A stretch of DNA of 64,000 nt from W-Chloroflexi-9 sp045863195 (GTDB lineage: Bacteria; Chloroflexota; Dehalococcoidia; UBA2979): NCBI GenBank assembly GCA_045863195.1, contig BTUI01000013.1, forward strand, positions 27,739 through 91,738. The letters are read 5' to 3'. Under the pieces are notes generated by a model. It was not told where the DNA came from. It saw only the letters and a program-made list of their open reading frames with translations, and did not search any database. A program made the translations under genes and the position numbers. The first letter of the stretch is position 1, and every line of letters begins with the position of its first letter. This document shows, one piece after another, positions 31,127-40,258 of this stretch.

Positions 31127-32203
31127 GTGGCCCAGGACTTCTCTCCCTTCGCTGGCGGCACCCCGCCCGAGGTCGCCGAACTGCTGGCGCTGCGCGGCGC
31201 CGGGCTCGCGGACCTTGGTGTGCAACTGCGCGAGACCGCGCTCATGGGCATCGAGAGCGTCACGGGGCAGCGTTCGCTGCTGCGCGGCGTCTCCATCGGT
31301 GTGACCGACCCGGCAGCGATCGAGGCGGAGTTCCGCCCGCAGGACCACATGGGCTTCGAGGTCCGGCTCACCCTTGCGCCGGGCGTCTCGCTCCCCGCGG
31401 CGATGCTGGTCGGCCTCGCGGACCTCGGCACGCTGCTCACGCTCGAACTCGACCCGGCGGAGGTGAGCGCGGAGCAGACGGAGGCGATCGCCTCCGCGCT
31501 CCGCGAGTTCCTGGATCTCCTCGCCGTCGCGCTCGGCGGCGACGCGCTGTCTGGAGTTGAACTCTCGCTCGCGAGCCACCGCGTGGGCGCGGTGCAGGAG
31601 ACCGCGGAACTGCTCGCCGCCGCCGCCGACGGCCTGTCCCTCGTGCGCGTGGACCTGGACTTCGAGGCGGCCGGCGTGCCTGCGCACGTGGTGCTCGTCG
31701 CCCCGCCGATGCTGATCGACACGCTGATCGGCGACGACGCCACCGTGTCGCCGCTGCCGACGCCTGCGATGGCCGGGGTAGGCCTCGGCATCGGCCTCGG
31801 TGGTGACATGTTCACCGAGGAGGCTCCGAGCAACGTCTCGCCGATGCGCACCCCCGGCGGCACGCCGCGGGCGGACGTGGACGTGCACCCGGTGCGGTTC
31901 CCGCCGCTGCCGGAGCAGCGGGTGACGCCGCCGGCGCCGCCGCAGGCGTTCGACCTGATCATGGACGTCTCGATGCGGGTGACGGTGGAGCTCGGCCGCT
32001 CCACCATGACGGTGGAGGAGGTCCTGTCCCTCGGTCCCGGCTCGGTCGTCGAACTCGACAAGCTCGCGGGCGAGCCGGTGGACGTGCTGGTCAACGACCA
32101 GTTGATCGCGCGCGGCGAAGTCGTGGTCGTGGACGAGAACTTCGGCGTGCGCGTAACGGAGATCGTCTCGCCGCGACGCCGCGTCCAGGCGATGGGGGCG
32201 TAG
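31127..32203 (+). CDS. fliN: Flagellar motor switch protein FliN/FliY
   Basis: A 358-residue protein. The last 80 residues are a SpoA/FliN domain (MDVSMRVTVELGRSTMTVEE, GSVVELDKLAGEPVDVLVN, VDENFGVRVTEIV). The first 230 residues form a CheC-like region (EALLALRGAG-type opening, SALREFLDLLAVALGGDAL), but the CheC/FliY phosphatase motif (D/S-x3-E-x2-N) is not evident. This is the FliY architecture of Gram-positive bacteria, possibly without CheY-P phosphatase activity. The start is GTG with GGAGG 6 nt upstream. It completes the C-ring set here; FliG is elsewhere. Confidence 0.9.
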   Translation: MAQDFSPFAGGTPPEVAELLALRGAGLADLGVQLRETALMGIESVTGQRSLLRGVSIGVTDPAAIEAEFRPQDHMGFEVRLTLAPGVSLPAAMLVGLADLGTLLTLELDPAEVSAEQTEAIASALREFLDLLAVALGGDALSGVELSLASHRVGAVQETAELLAAAADGLSLVRVDLDFEAAGVPAHVVLVAPPMLIDTLIGDDATVSPLPTPAMAGVGLGIGLGGDMFTEEAPSNVSPMRTPGGTPRADVDVHPVRFPPLPEQRVTPPAPPQAFDLIMDVSMRVTVELGRSTMTVEEVLSLGPGSVVELDKLAGEPVDVLVNDQLIARGEVVVVDENFGVRVTEIVSPRRRVQAMGA

Positions 32204-32205
32204 CG

Positions 32206-33195
32206 ATGTCCGCTCGCGTCTCCCGCCCGTCCCGCGCCCGCGTCGCCCGCCGCGCCGCGGCGCTCGCCATCGGTGCGCTCTCCGCGCACCTGGTCCGCAC
32301 CGTCGCCTTCGCGCAGGAGGCGACCGAGGTGGGCGGCAGCGTCTCGACGTTCGGCTTCGGCGACTGGATCGGGCTGCTGCTGCGGCTGGGCCTGGTGCTC
32401 GGCGTGATCTGGGGCGCCGTTGCTGCGATGCGCTGGTATGTGCGCCGCTCGCAGGGGATGGGCGGCCGCAACGGCCTCGCGACGCTCGAGGTGATCGAGA
32501 CGCACGCGCTCGGCCCGAACCGCGCGCTGCACCTGGTGCGCCTCGGCGACCGCGCCGTCCTGGTGGGGGCGACGCCCGAACGCATCACCTCGCTGCTCAC
32601 CGTGGACGACCCGGAGGAGGTCCGGCGGCTCTCCGAGCGGCCGGAGGCGACGCCGCGCCGGTCGCTCGCGGCGAACCTGTCCGGTATGTCCGGCTTCGCC
32701 GCCAGCGCACTCCGCGCCCCGCGAGCCTCGACCGCCGCGGACGACCGCGACGAGGCCCCGCACACGACGACCGCACGGGAGGCGATGACGCTGGGGATCG
32801 CCTCGTTCCGCACGATGCTGCCCGACCTGACGCTGCCGCTGCCGCGTCGCCGGGACGACGCCGACCCCGAGGGCGAGGCGATCGACCCGCGCCGCCCGCT
32901 GACCAGCCGCCTGCGCGGGATGCGCGAGCGGATCCGCCGGCCGATGCCCGCCACCCCGACCATCGAGGAGTCGCCATCCCCGCGCCGCACCGGCGGGCTG
33001 TTCGAGCGCACGCTGGCGGCCGCACAGGTGACCGGCGCCGCCGATGCAGCCGAACTGGACGCATCGCGCGCGCTCCGCGCCCGCTCGGGCTACGCCGCCG
33101 GGCCGGCGGCCGCCACCTCGGCCGAGGCGGACCGCGCTCAGCGCATCGCCGACGTCCAGGCCGCGATCGCCGCGGCGCGGAGGAACGCGGGTTGA
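32206..33195 (+). CDS. fliO: Flagellar biosynthetic protein FliO with long C-terminal tail
   Basis: A 329-residue protein. It has an N-terminal signal-like segment, a membrane helix (IGLLLRLGLVLGVIWGAVAAM, about 59-79), and a cytoplasmic FliO domain ending in EVIETHALGPNRALHLVRL and RAVLVGATPERITSL (to about 130). FliO assists FliP ring assembly. Residues 140-329 are an Arg/Ala/Pro-rich disordered tail not found in normal FliO (about 120-220 residues). Its stop overlaps the fliP TTG start. Confidence 0.85.
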   Translation: MSARVSRPSRARVARRAAALAIGALSAHLVRTVAFAQEATEVGGSVSTFGFGDWIGLLLRLGLVLGVIWGAVAAMRWYVRRSQGMGGRNGLATLEVIETHALGPNRALHLVRLGDRAVLVGATPERITSLLTVDDPEEVRRLSERPEATPRRSLAANLSGMSGFAASALRAPRASTAADDRDEAPHTTTAREAMTLGIASFRTMLPDLTLPLPRRRDDADPEGEAIDPRRPLTSRLRGMRERIRRPMPATPTIEESPSPRRTGGLFERTLAAAQVTGAADAAELDASRALRARSGYAAGPAAATSAEADRAQRIADVQAAIAAARRNAG

Positions 33196-33998
33196 GTCAG
33201 GCCGCCTCGCCGTCTGATCGACGCCGCATGCGCGTCCGCCCGGCACGGTTCGCGGCCGCGCTCCTCCTCGGGGGATTCGTGCTGCTCGCGGCGACCGGCT
33301 GTGTCGCGCCGGACGGGTCGGTGACGGCGCCGGGCGTGGGGCCTCAGTCGGTGGACGACCCCTCGGGCCGCGCGACCGGGGTGCAGTTGCTGTTGCTGCT
33401 CACCACGCTGTCGCTCGCGCCGGCGTTGCTGATCATGGTGACCTCCTTCACCCGCATCGTGATCGTGCTGTCGCTGGTGCGGAACGCGATGGGCGTGCCT
33501 CAGTTGCCGCCGAACCAGGTACTGGTGGGGATCGCGTTCCTGCTGACCGTGTTCGTCATGGCGCCAGTGTGGACGACGGTGAACGAGCAGGCGCTGCAGC
33601 CGTACCTCGCCGGCACGATCGACCAGGGCGAGGCGCTGGACCGGGCGGAAGGCCCGGTGCGCACCTTCATGCTCGCGCAGACCCGGGAGCAGGACCTCGA
33701 GCTGTTCGTGGGGATGAGCCGGGAGACGCGCCCGCAGAACGTGGACGAGGTGCCAACCTACGTGATTATCCCCGGCTTCATCGTGAGCGAGCTGAAGACG
33801 GCGTTCATGATGGGCTTCGTCATCTTCATCCCGTTCCTCGTCATCGACATCGTCGTCTCATCGGCGCTGCTGTCGATGGGCATGATGATGCTTCCCCCGG
33901 TCGTGGTCTCGCTGCCCTTCAAGATCCTGCTCTTCGTCCTGGTGGACGGATGGAGCCTGATCATCGGCTCGCTCGTGACGAGCTTCGTCACCGTCTGA
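33192..33998 (+). CDS. fliP: Flagellar export gate protein FliP
   Basis: A 268-residue membrane protein of the type III export gate (FliP5-FliQ4-FliR1). The family core is intact: TTLSLAPALLIMVTSFTRIVIVLSLVRNA, PPNQVLVGIAFLLTVFVM, VIIPGFIVSELKTAFMMGF and MGMMMLPPVVVSLPFKILLF (quoted by block). The start TTG overlaps the fliO stop; ATG 33228 is an alternative that would remove twelve residues. The cleavable signal region contains LLAATGC, which resembles a lipobox (Cys about 37), unusual for FliP. Confidence 0.93.
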   Translation: MSQAASPSDRRRMRVRPARFAAALLLGGFVLLAATGCVAPDGSVTAPGVGPQSVDDPSGRATGVQLLLLLTTLSLAPALLIMVTSFTRIVIVLSLVRNAMGVPQLPPNQVLVGIAFLLTVFVMAPVWTTVNEQALQPYLAGTIDQGEALDRAEGPVRTFMLAQTREQDLELFVGMSRETRPQNVDEVPTYVIIPGFIVSELKTAFMMGFVIFIPFLVIDIVVSSALLSMGMMMLPPVVVSLPFKILLFVLVDGWSLIIGSLVTSFVTV

Positions 33999-34025
33999 CC
34001 TGTTCCGCATAGGAGTTCACCCGCA

Positions 34026-34295
34026 ATGACGGACGCGAATGTCATCGCCCTGGCGCAGGACGCGCTGATGGTCACCCTGCTGGTGTCGGGCCCGATCCTC
34101 GGCGTCAGCCTGGTGATCGGCATGCTCATCTCCGTCTTCCAGGCGATGACCCAGATCAACGAGGTCACGCTCACCTTCGTCCCGAAGATCCTCGGCGTGT
34201 TCGCGGTCGCCGCGCTGGTGGGTCCGTGGATGATCGGGACGATGGTGAACTACACCCAGCGCCTGTTCGCGCTGCTGCCGGTGCTGGCGCGGTAG
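34026..34295 (+). CDS. fliQ: Flagellar export gate protein FliQ
   Basis: An 89-residue protein with two membrane helices. ALMVTLLVSGPILGVSLVIG and ISVFQAMTQINEVTLTFVPKI are the FliQ signatures. Four copies surround FliP in the export gate. GGAG lies 10 nt before the ATG. The stop overlaps the GTG start of fliR by one base. Confidence 0.95.
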   Translation: MTDANVIALAQDALMVTLLVSGPILGVSLVIGMLISVFQAMTQINEVTLTFVPKILGVFAVAALVGPWMIGTMVNYTQRLFALLPVLAR

Positions 34296-35074
34296 TGCTG
34301 AGCGAGGTGTTCGCCGTCTCGCCCGAATGGTCGGCGCATTTCCTCCTGATCCTCGGGAGGATCACCGCGGCCGTGGTTGCCGCGCCGCTGTTCGGCGCGC
34401 GCAGCGTGCCCTCGCAGACCAAGATCGGCCTCTCGATCCTCCTCTCGCTGATCGCGCTGCCGCTGGACGGCACGCCCCGTTCCTCCATCCCCACGGACCT
34501 GTTCACGTTCGCCGCGGCCTTCGGCATGGAGATCCTGATCGGGATCGCCTTCGGCGTGGCGGTGATGCTGGTCTTCCAGGCGCTGGAGATGTCCGCCTCC
34601 CTGATCAGCATCCAGATCGGCTTCGGGCTGGGCGAGGTCTTCGACCCGATCACCGGATCGCAGACCGGCGCGCTGGAGCAGTTCTACCGGATGTTCGTCA
34701 CGCTCATCTTCTTCGCGATGAACGGGCACTACCTCGTCATCCGCGGCATCCTGCACACCCTGGAGGTGATCCCGCCCGGCACCGGCAGCCTGGACGTCAT
34801 CGCGGGCGACCGGACGGCGGTGTTCTTCGGCGCGCTGCTCGTAACCTCCATCCAGCTCGCACTCCCGGTCTTCGGCGCGCTCATGCTCACCGACCTGGCG
34901 ATGGCGCTGGTCGGCCGTACGGTGCCGCAACTCAACGTCCTCGTCGTCGGCTTCCCGGTGAAGATCGGCGTGGGCCTCGTCACACTCGTCGCGGCGATGC
35001 CGCTCATGACCGCGTTCATCGGGGCGACCTTCGGGCGTGCCCTGGTGGACGTGAACACGCTGGTGAGGCCGTAG
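34295..35074 (+). CDS. fliR: Flagellar export gate protein FliR
   Basis: A 259-residue polytopic membrane protein. It contains FLLILGRITAAVVAAPLFGARSVPSQTKIGLS, FGVAVMLVFQALEMSASLISIQIGFG and PQLNVLVVGFPVKIGVGLVTL (read by block), the conserved FliR regions. One copy closes the export gate. The GTG start shares one base with the fliQ stop; the longer frame begins inside fliQ and is not FliR-like. flhB follows after 2 nt. Confidence 0.94.
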   Translation: MLSEVFAVSPEWSAHFLLILGRITAAVVAAPLFGARSVPSQTKIGLSILLSLIALPLDGTPRSSIPTDLFTFAAAFGMEILIGIAFGVAVMLVFQALEMSASLISIQIGFGLGEVFDPITGSQTGALEQFYRMFVTLIFFAMNGHYLVIRGILHTLEVIPPGTGSLDVIAGDRTAVFFGALLVTSIQLALPVFGALMLTDLAMALVGRTVPQLNVLVVGFPVKIGVGLVTLVAAMPLMTAFIGATFGRALVDVNTLVRP

Positions 35075-35076
35075 CG

Positions 35077-36156
35077 ATGGCCGGCGAGAAGACCGAAGCC
35101 CCTACGCCACGCCGGCTGGAGGACGCTCGCAAACGCGGCGAGGTGGCGCGTTCCCGCGAGATCGACAGCGCGATCGTGATCATCGCGACGCTCCTCGTGT
35201 TCAGGTTCGCCGGTGGCTGGATGTGGTCATCGCTGGAGTCGATGGCGATCGACACGTGGCAGCGCACGGGCGACGAGCCGCTCACGGTGGACCTGACGGC
35301 CACGATCGGCCTGCAACTCGTCGTCCACATCGTGGCCGTTCTGTCGCCGCTCATCGCGGCGATCACCGTGTTCTCGCTCCTCGGCGGCATGGCGCAGACG
35401 GGCGGTCCGCTCTTCTCCATGCAGGCGCTGAAGCCGAAGTGGAAGCGGCTGGACCCGATCCAGGGCGGGAAGCGGCTGATTGCTTCGCGGCAGGCGTACG
35501 TGAACCTCGCCAAGTCGCTCGCGAAGTTCGTGATCCTCGGCGGGGTCGCGGTGCTGGTGTTCCGCGGCCGGTGGGAGGAGATCACCTCGGCCGGGATGCA
35601 GGCGGGGCTCACGCCCGCCGTGTCGCTCCTCGTGGACATCGCGTTCGACCTGATGCTCTGGTCGGCGGTCGCGCTTATCGTCCTCGCGGCCGCGGACTAC
35701 CTGTTTCAGCGTCAGGACTTCACGCGCTCCATGCGGATGTCCCGCCAGGAGATCCAGGACGAGACGAAGCAGTCAGACGGTGACCCGTTGATGAAGGCCC
35801 AGATGGCGAGGGCTCGCCGTCAGTTGCTCCAGCGCATCATGAAGTCCGTCCCGAAGGCGGACGTGGTGCTGATGAACCCCACCCACTACGCCGTGGCGCT
35901 CCGCTACGACCCCGCCACCTCCCCGGCGCCGATCGTCGTCGCGAAGGGCATGAACCTCGTCGCGCTGCGCATCCGCGAGATCGCGGAGGAGCACGGCGTC
36001 ACCGTGATCACCAACCCACCGCTGGCGCGCGCGCTGTTCAAGGCGACGCGTGTCGGCCAGGAGATCCCCGCCGACCTGTACGAGGCCGTCGCGGAGATCC
36101 TCGCGTTCGTCTACCGGCTCCGGAGCACGCGCTTCGGCCGGCGGACGGCGGCGTAG
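35077..36156 (+). CDS. flhB: Flagellar export switch protein FlhB
   Basis: A 359-residue protein. The N-terminus EKTEAPTPRRLEDARKRGEV is classic FlhB, followed by four membrane helices, the linker MSRQEIQDETKQSDGDP and a cytoplasmic domain with the autocleavage motif N267-P-T-H (LMNPTHYAVALRY). Cleavage between N267 and P268 switches export from rod/hook to filament substrates. The cytoplasmic tail ends soon after LYEAVAEILAFVYRL. Position between fliR and flhA is standard. Confidence 0.96.
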   Translation: MAGEKTEAPTPRRLEDARKRGEVARSREIDSAIVIIATLLVFRFAGGWMWSSLESMAIDTWQRTGDEPLTVDLTATIGLQLVVHIVAVLSPLIAAITVFSLLGGMAQTGGPLFSMQALKPKWKRLDPIQGGKRLIASRQAYVNLAKSLAKFVILGGVAVLVFRGRWEEITSAGMQAGLTPAVSLLVDIAFDLMLWSAVALIVLAAADYLFQRQDFTRSMRMSRQEIQDETKQSDGDPLMKAQMARARRQLLQRIMKSVPKADVVLMNPTHYAVALRYDPATSPAPIVVAKGMNLVALRIREIAEEHGVTVITNPPLARALFKATRVGQEIPADLYEAVAEILAFVYRLRSTRFGRRTAA

Positions 36157-36177
36157 CGGAAGCGAGAGGATCGGACG

Positions 36178-38286
36178 ATGGCCGCTGCAGCACGCTCGAA
36201 GGCCGCCCCGACGGGGGGCGGGATCATCGAGATCATGACGCGCAACTCGGACGTCGCGCTCGCGCTCACCGTGCTCACGGTGATCGGCCTGATGATCGTG
36301 CCGGTGCCGCCCTCCGCACTGAGCCTGCTGATCGTGGCGAACTTCGCCGCCTCGGTCACGATCATGCTGATCGCGATGTACACGCGGGAGGTGCTGTCGT
36401 TCAGCGTCTTCCCGTCGCTGTTGCTGCTGGTCACGCTCTTCCGCCTCGCGATCAACATCGCCTCGACACGCCTGATCCTCCTGAACGGCGACGCCGGCTC
36501 GGTCATCGATGCGTTTGGTGAGTTCGTCATCGGCGGGTCGCTGGTCGTCGGCATCGTGGTGTTCCTGATCCTCCTGGTCATCCAGTTCGTGGTGATCACG
36601 AACGGCGCCGGCCGCGTGGCGGAGGTGGCCGCACGCTTCACCCTGGACGCGATGCCCGGCAAGCAGATGTCGATCGACGCGGACCTGAACGCCGGCCTCA
36701 TCTCCGACACCGAGGCGCGCACCCGCCGCCAGAAGATCGCCGCCGAGGCGGACTTCTACGGCGCCATGGACGGCGCTTCCAAGTTCGTGAAGGGCGACGC
36801 GGTCGCGGGGCTGATCATCACCTCGATCAACCTGATCGGCGGCATGGTGATCGGCATCGTCCAGCAGGGGATGGCGCCGGGCGACGCGGTCTCGACCTTC
36901 TCGGTGCTGACGGTCGGCGACGGCCTCGTCTCGCAGATCCCGGCGCTACTGGTCTCCACCGCGACCGGCATCATCGTGACCCGCGCGGCGTCCGAGGGGC
37001 ACCTGGGCCAGGACATCGGCGGGCAGCTGTTCTCTAACCCGCGCGTCATGTTCATCGTGGCCGCCATCCTGACTTCGTTCGGGCTGGTACCGGGTCTTCC
37101 CCGATCCCCGTTCTTCATCCTCGCGGCCATCATGGGTGGCGCCGGCTATCTCCTCCGCGAGCGCCAACGTGCGAACGCGGCGGAGGCGGCCGAGGCCCGC
37201 GAGGTGGAGACCCGGGACGAAGCGCAGAGCGTGGACTCCGTGGTCAACATGCTCCGGGTCGATCCGCTGGAGGTGGAGGTCGGCTACGGCCTCATCCCGC
37301 TGGTGGATGGCGAACACGGCGGGAACCTGTTGCACCGGATCACCATCATGCGTCGTCAGATCGCCACCGACCTGGGCATCGTGGTCCCGATGATCCGCAT
37401 CCGGGACAACCTGTCGCTGCCGGCGAACCAGTACGTTGTGAAACTCCGTGGCATCGAGATCGGGAGCGGCTCGCTCATCGCGAACCAGTTCCTCGCGATG
37501 GATTCCGGGCTCGCGACAGCGGAGATCGGCGGCCAGGAGACGGTGGAGCCGGCCTTCGGCCTGCCCGCGCGCTGGATCTCGCCCGCGGACAAGCAACAGG
37601 CGGAGTTCCTGGGCTACACCGTGGTGGACCCGCCCTCTGTGCTCATCACCCACCTCTCCGAACTCACGAAGCGTCACGCGCCCGAACTGCTCTCCCGGCA
37701 GGACGTGCAGACGCTCTTCAACCACCTCAAGGAGGAGTACCCCGCGGTGGTGGAGGAGCTCGTCCCGGGCATCCTCACCGTGGGCGAGGTGCAGGGCGTC
37801 CTCCAGCTGCTGCTCGCCGAAGGCGTCTCCGTCCGCGACCTCGTCACGATCGCGGAGACGCTCGCCGACCTCGGCCGTCAGACGAAGGAGATCGAGGCGC
37901 TGACGGAGGGTGTCCGCGCCGCGCTGGCGCGCCAGATCAGCATGCAGCACCGCGGCCCGGAGGGCCGCCTGCACGCCATGACGCTGAACCCGCGCCTGGA
38001 GCAGTCACTCGCCCAGGCGCTGACCCCGACCGACGCCGGCATGGCGCTCGTCGTCTCACCCGACCTGCTACAGCGGCTGCTGACGGCGGTCGCGTCGAAC
38101 CTCGAACGCGCGGCCGCGCAGGGGCGGCAGCCGGTGCTGCTGACGTCCAGCCGCATCCGCCGGCCGCTGCGCCGGCTGCTGGAACGGTCCGTGCCGGCGC
38201 TGCCGGTGCTCGCCTTCGCGGAGATCGCCCGCGAGGTGGAGGTGGAGGCGATCGCACAGGTGGAGGTGGAGTATGCAGCAGCCTAA
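36178..38286 (+). CDS. flhA: Flagellar biosynthesis protein FlhA
   Basis: A 702-residue export-gate protein. About eight N-terminal membrane helices surround the FHIPEP region (LFRLAINIASTRLIL, AEVAARFTLDAMPGKQMSID, DADLNAGLISDTEARTRRQ). The C-terminal half (from about residue 360) is the cytoplasmic ring that binds chaperone-substrate complexes, with PLEVEVGYGLIPLVD and VRIRDNL-like blocks. Length matches the family. Its stop lies 14 nt inside flhF, which starts in another frame. Confidence 0.96.
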   Translation: MAAAARSKAAPTGGGIIEIMTRNSDVALALTVLTVIGLMIVPVPPSALSLLIVANFAASVTIMLIAMYTREVLSFSVFPSLLLLVTLFRLAINIASTRLILLNGDAGSVIDAFGEFVIGGSLVVGIVVFLILLVIQFVVITNGAGRVAEVAARFTLDAMPGKQMSIDADLNAGLISDTEARTRRQKIAAEADFYGAMDGASKFVKGDAVAGLIITSINLIGGMVIGIVQQGMAPGDAVSTFSVLTVGDGLVSQIPALLVSTATGIIVTRAASEGHLGQDIGGQLFSNPRVMFIVAAILTSFGLVPGLPRSPFFILAAIMGGAGYLLRERQRANAAEAAEAREVETRDEAQSVDSVVNMLRVDPLEVEVGYGLIPLVDGEHGGNLLHRITIMRRQIATDLGIVVPMIRIRDNLSLPANQYVVKLRGIEIGSGSLIANQFLAMDSGLATAEIGGQETVEPAFGLPARWISPADKQQAEFLGYTVVDPPSVLITHLSELTKRHAPELLSRQDVQTLFNHLKEEYPAVVEELVPGILTVGEVQGVLQLLLAEGVSVRDLVTIAETLADLGRQTKEIEALTEGVRAALARQISMQHRGPEGRLHAMTLNPRLEQSLAQALTPTDAGMALVVSPDLLQRLLTAVASNLERAAAQGRQPVLLTSSRIRRPLRRLLERSVPALPVLAFAEIAREVEVEAIAQVEVEYAAA

Positions 38287-39592
38287 GCGCTTCCAGGCGG
38301 CCACCCTGGCGGAGGCGTACGAGAAGGTCCGCCGCGATCTGGGTGCGGACGCCATCATCCTCTCGACCCGCAAGGCGTACGCGCCTGGCCTTTTCGGCCA
38401 GCCCGGCCGCCAATTCGTGGAGGTGGTCGCGCACCTGCCGGCGCCGCTGGAGGCCGCCCCTGCCGGGCGACGTCCCACGCTGGAGCAGGACGTGGCCGCG
38501 CACGACTTCGTCCGCGCGATCGCAGAGGCGACCGCCGCCGCCCCGCTCGATGCGTCCATGACGACCTCGATGCCCGCGGTGGAGGCGTTCGCCGGGTTCA
38601 CCGCCGTGGCGCCGGACGCTGACCTGCCCGCACCCCGTGAAGCCGTCCCCGCGGCCGCCTCCACGGAGCCGGGCACGCTGTCCCGACAACTGGATCAGAT
38701 GCGCGCGTTGCTGGAGACGCTGGTCGCGGAGCGCACGGGCGCCCGCATGGACGCGGCACCGGCCGCGGCGCGCGATCTGCGCGACCGCCTGATCAAGCAC
38801 GGCCTCTCGGCACGCCTCGCCGCGTCGCTGGTGACGGAGGCGAGCGCCGCCGTGGTGCGCCCGGAGGATGACGAGGCGCTGGCGCGGACGGTGGAGCGGA
38901 AGATGGCGGCGAAGATGCCGCAGGGCACGACGCCCACGTTCGGCCGCCGCCCGCTGGCGATCTTCCTCGTGGGCCCCGGCGGCGCCGGCAAGACCACGAT
39001 GGCGGTGCGCCTGGGCCTCGAACTCGAGCGCGGCAACGGCCTGCGCGTCGCGATCGCGGGGACGGATGTGAACCGCGCGGGCGGCCCGCAGCAGTTGCTG
39101 GCCTTCGGCGCGGCGACTGGCCTGCCGGTGCACCTCTGCTACGCGCCGGAAGAACTGGACACCCTCCTGAAGTCAGGAGAGGCGGACGTGGTGATCGTGG
39201 ACACGCCTGGGCACAACGGCCTGCGTCGCGACCGCATGGCCGAACTGAGCGCGTTCCTCAACGTCGCGCGGGTCCGCTCCGTGCTCCTCACCCTGCCTGC
39301 CACGATGAAGGCGAGCGACCTGTCGGAGACGGTGGCCGCCTACAGCGCGGTTGGCCTGGACGGCCTGGTGGCGACGCGATGCGACGAGACCTCGCACTTC
39401 GGCGCGCTGGTGGATGTCGCGGTGGACGCCTCGATCGGCTTCGCCTACACCACGCACTCCGACCAGGTGAGCGAGCCGCCGCGCGTGGCTGACCACCTGG
39501 CGATCGCGAGCGCGGTCGTGAACGCCTCCTGGAGCGCCCCGGCGCCTTCGACGGCCGGTACGCCCGCCCGACGTCTGGCGAAGGTGGGGTAG
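38273..39592 (+). CDS. flhF: Flagellar SRP-like GTPase FlhF
   Basis: A 439-residue protein with three parts. An N-terminal B domain starts QPKRFQAATLAEAYEKVRRD and contains LGADAIILSTRK. A variable Pro/Ala linker follows (about 60-155). The NG GTPase domain has G1 VGPGGAGKTT at about residue 234, followed by VAIAGTDVNRAGGPQQLLAFG and DVVIVDTPGHN (G3). FlhF sets flagellar number and place and recruits FliF. Its usual partner gene flhG (MinD-like ATPase) is not next to it. It overlaps flhA by 14 nt. Confidence 0.93.
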   Translation: MQQPKRFQAATLAEAYEKVRRDLGADAIILSTRKAYAPGLFGQPGRQFVEVVAHLPAPLEAAPAGRRPTLEQDVAAHDFVRAIAEATAAAPLDASMTTSMPAVEAFAGFTAVAPDADLPAPREAVPAAASTEPGTLSRQLDQMRALLETLVAERTGARMDAAPAAARDLRDRLIKHGLSARLAASLVTEASAAVVRPEDDEALARTVERKMAAKMPQGTTPTFGRRPLAIFLVGPGGAGKTTMAVRLGLELERGNGLRVAIAGTDVNRAGGPQQLLAFGAATGLPVHLCYAPEELDTLLKSGEADVVIVDTPGHNGLRRDRMAELSAFLNVARVRSVLLTLPATMKASDLSETVAAYSAVGLDGLVATRCDETSHFGALVDVAVDASIGFAYTTHSDQVSEPPRVADHLAIASAVVNASWSAPAPSTAGTPARRLAKVG

Positions 39593-39598
39593 CGCCTC

Positions 39599-40258
39599 GT
39601 GGCGTCGTTCATCGACCTGAAGCCGGGCACGCGGCTCAACGTGACCCCGCCGGAGGATCCGGCCGGGGCCACCTATGAGTGCGTCGTCCGTCAGGTCACG
39701 CCGCGCGGGATGCGCGTCTCCACCCCTCGCCGCGACGGCGACGTGCTGGAGGTGGTCCCGGGCGAAGAGATCGCCATGTTCACCATGCTCCACGGACGCA
39801 TCTACCGCTTCACCGTGGCGGTACGCCTCGTCGAGTTCGTGGAGAACGACAGCATCACCGTGGAACTGCCGTCCGAGGCGGAGCGCACGGAGCGACGCGC
39901 CTACTTCCGGCTGGTGACGCGCATTGAGCCGCGCCTGGCGGTCCGGCTGGACGACGCGGGCAAGGAAGTGCAGCGGCTCAGCGCCGTGGTCCTGGACATC
40001 TCCGGTGGCGGCATGTTGCTGCAGGTGCGCGAGTACGTCCCCTCCGGCGCGCGCCTCCGCGTGGTGCTGGAGCTGGAGGGCGAACCGCTGGAAGTGGACA
40101 TGCTCATGCAGGCGCTCTCCGTGCAGCGCCCGTCCAACTCCGCGCAGCACTACCGCGTGAACTGCCAGTTCATCGACCCAGACCGCCGCGAGCGCGAGCG
40201 CGTGGTCCGCTACATCTTCCGCCAGCAGGTGGAGATGCGGCGCAAGGGGGTGATCTAG
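39599..40258 (+). CDS. PilZ-domain c-di-GMP receptor (YcgR-like flagellar brake)
   Basis: A 219-residue protein. An N-terminal YcgR-type beta-barrel domain (residues about 1-95; GTRLNVTPPEDP, FTMLHGRIYRFTVAVRLV) is followed by a PilZ domain with the c-di-GMP motifs E-R-R-A-Y-F-R (an R-x3-R form, about 100-106) and VLDISGGGMLLQ (D/N-x-S-x-x-G form). YcgR homologues bind c-di-GMP and slow the motor through stator or switch proteins, consistent with a place between flhF and fliA. GTG start 7 nt after the flhF stop. The stop overlaps the next start by one base. Confidence 0.87.
   Translation: MASFIDLKPGTRLNVTPPEDPAGATYECVVRQVTPRGMRVSTPRRDGDVLEVVPGEEIAMFTMLHGRIYRFTVAVRLVEFVENDSITVELPSEAERTERRAYFRLVTRIEPRLAVRLDDAGKEVQRLSAVVLDISGGGMLLQVREYVPSGARLRVVLELEGEPLEVDMLMQALSVQRPSNSAQHYRVNCQFIDPDRRERERVVRYIFRQQVEMRRKGVI

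Noticed and set aside
29290..33246. A 1318-codon open frame on the minus strand opposite the fliL-fliP genes
   Set aside because: It is antisense to six clear flagellar genes, is Arg/His/Ala/Gly-rich without domains, and results from high GC reducing stop codons.
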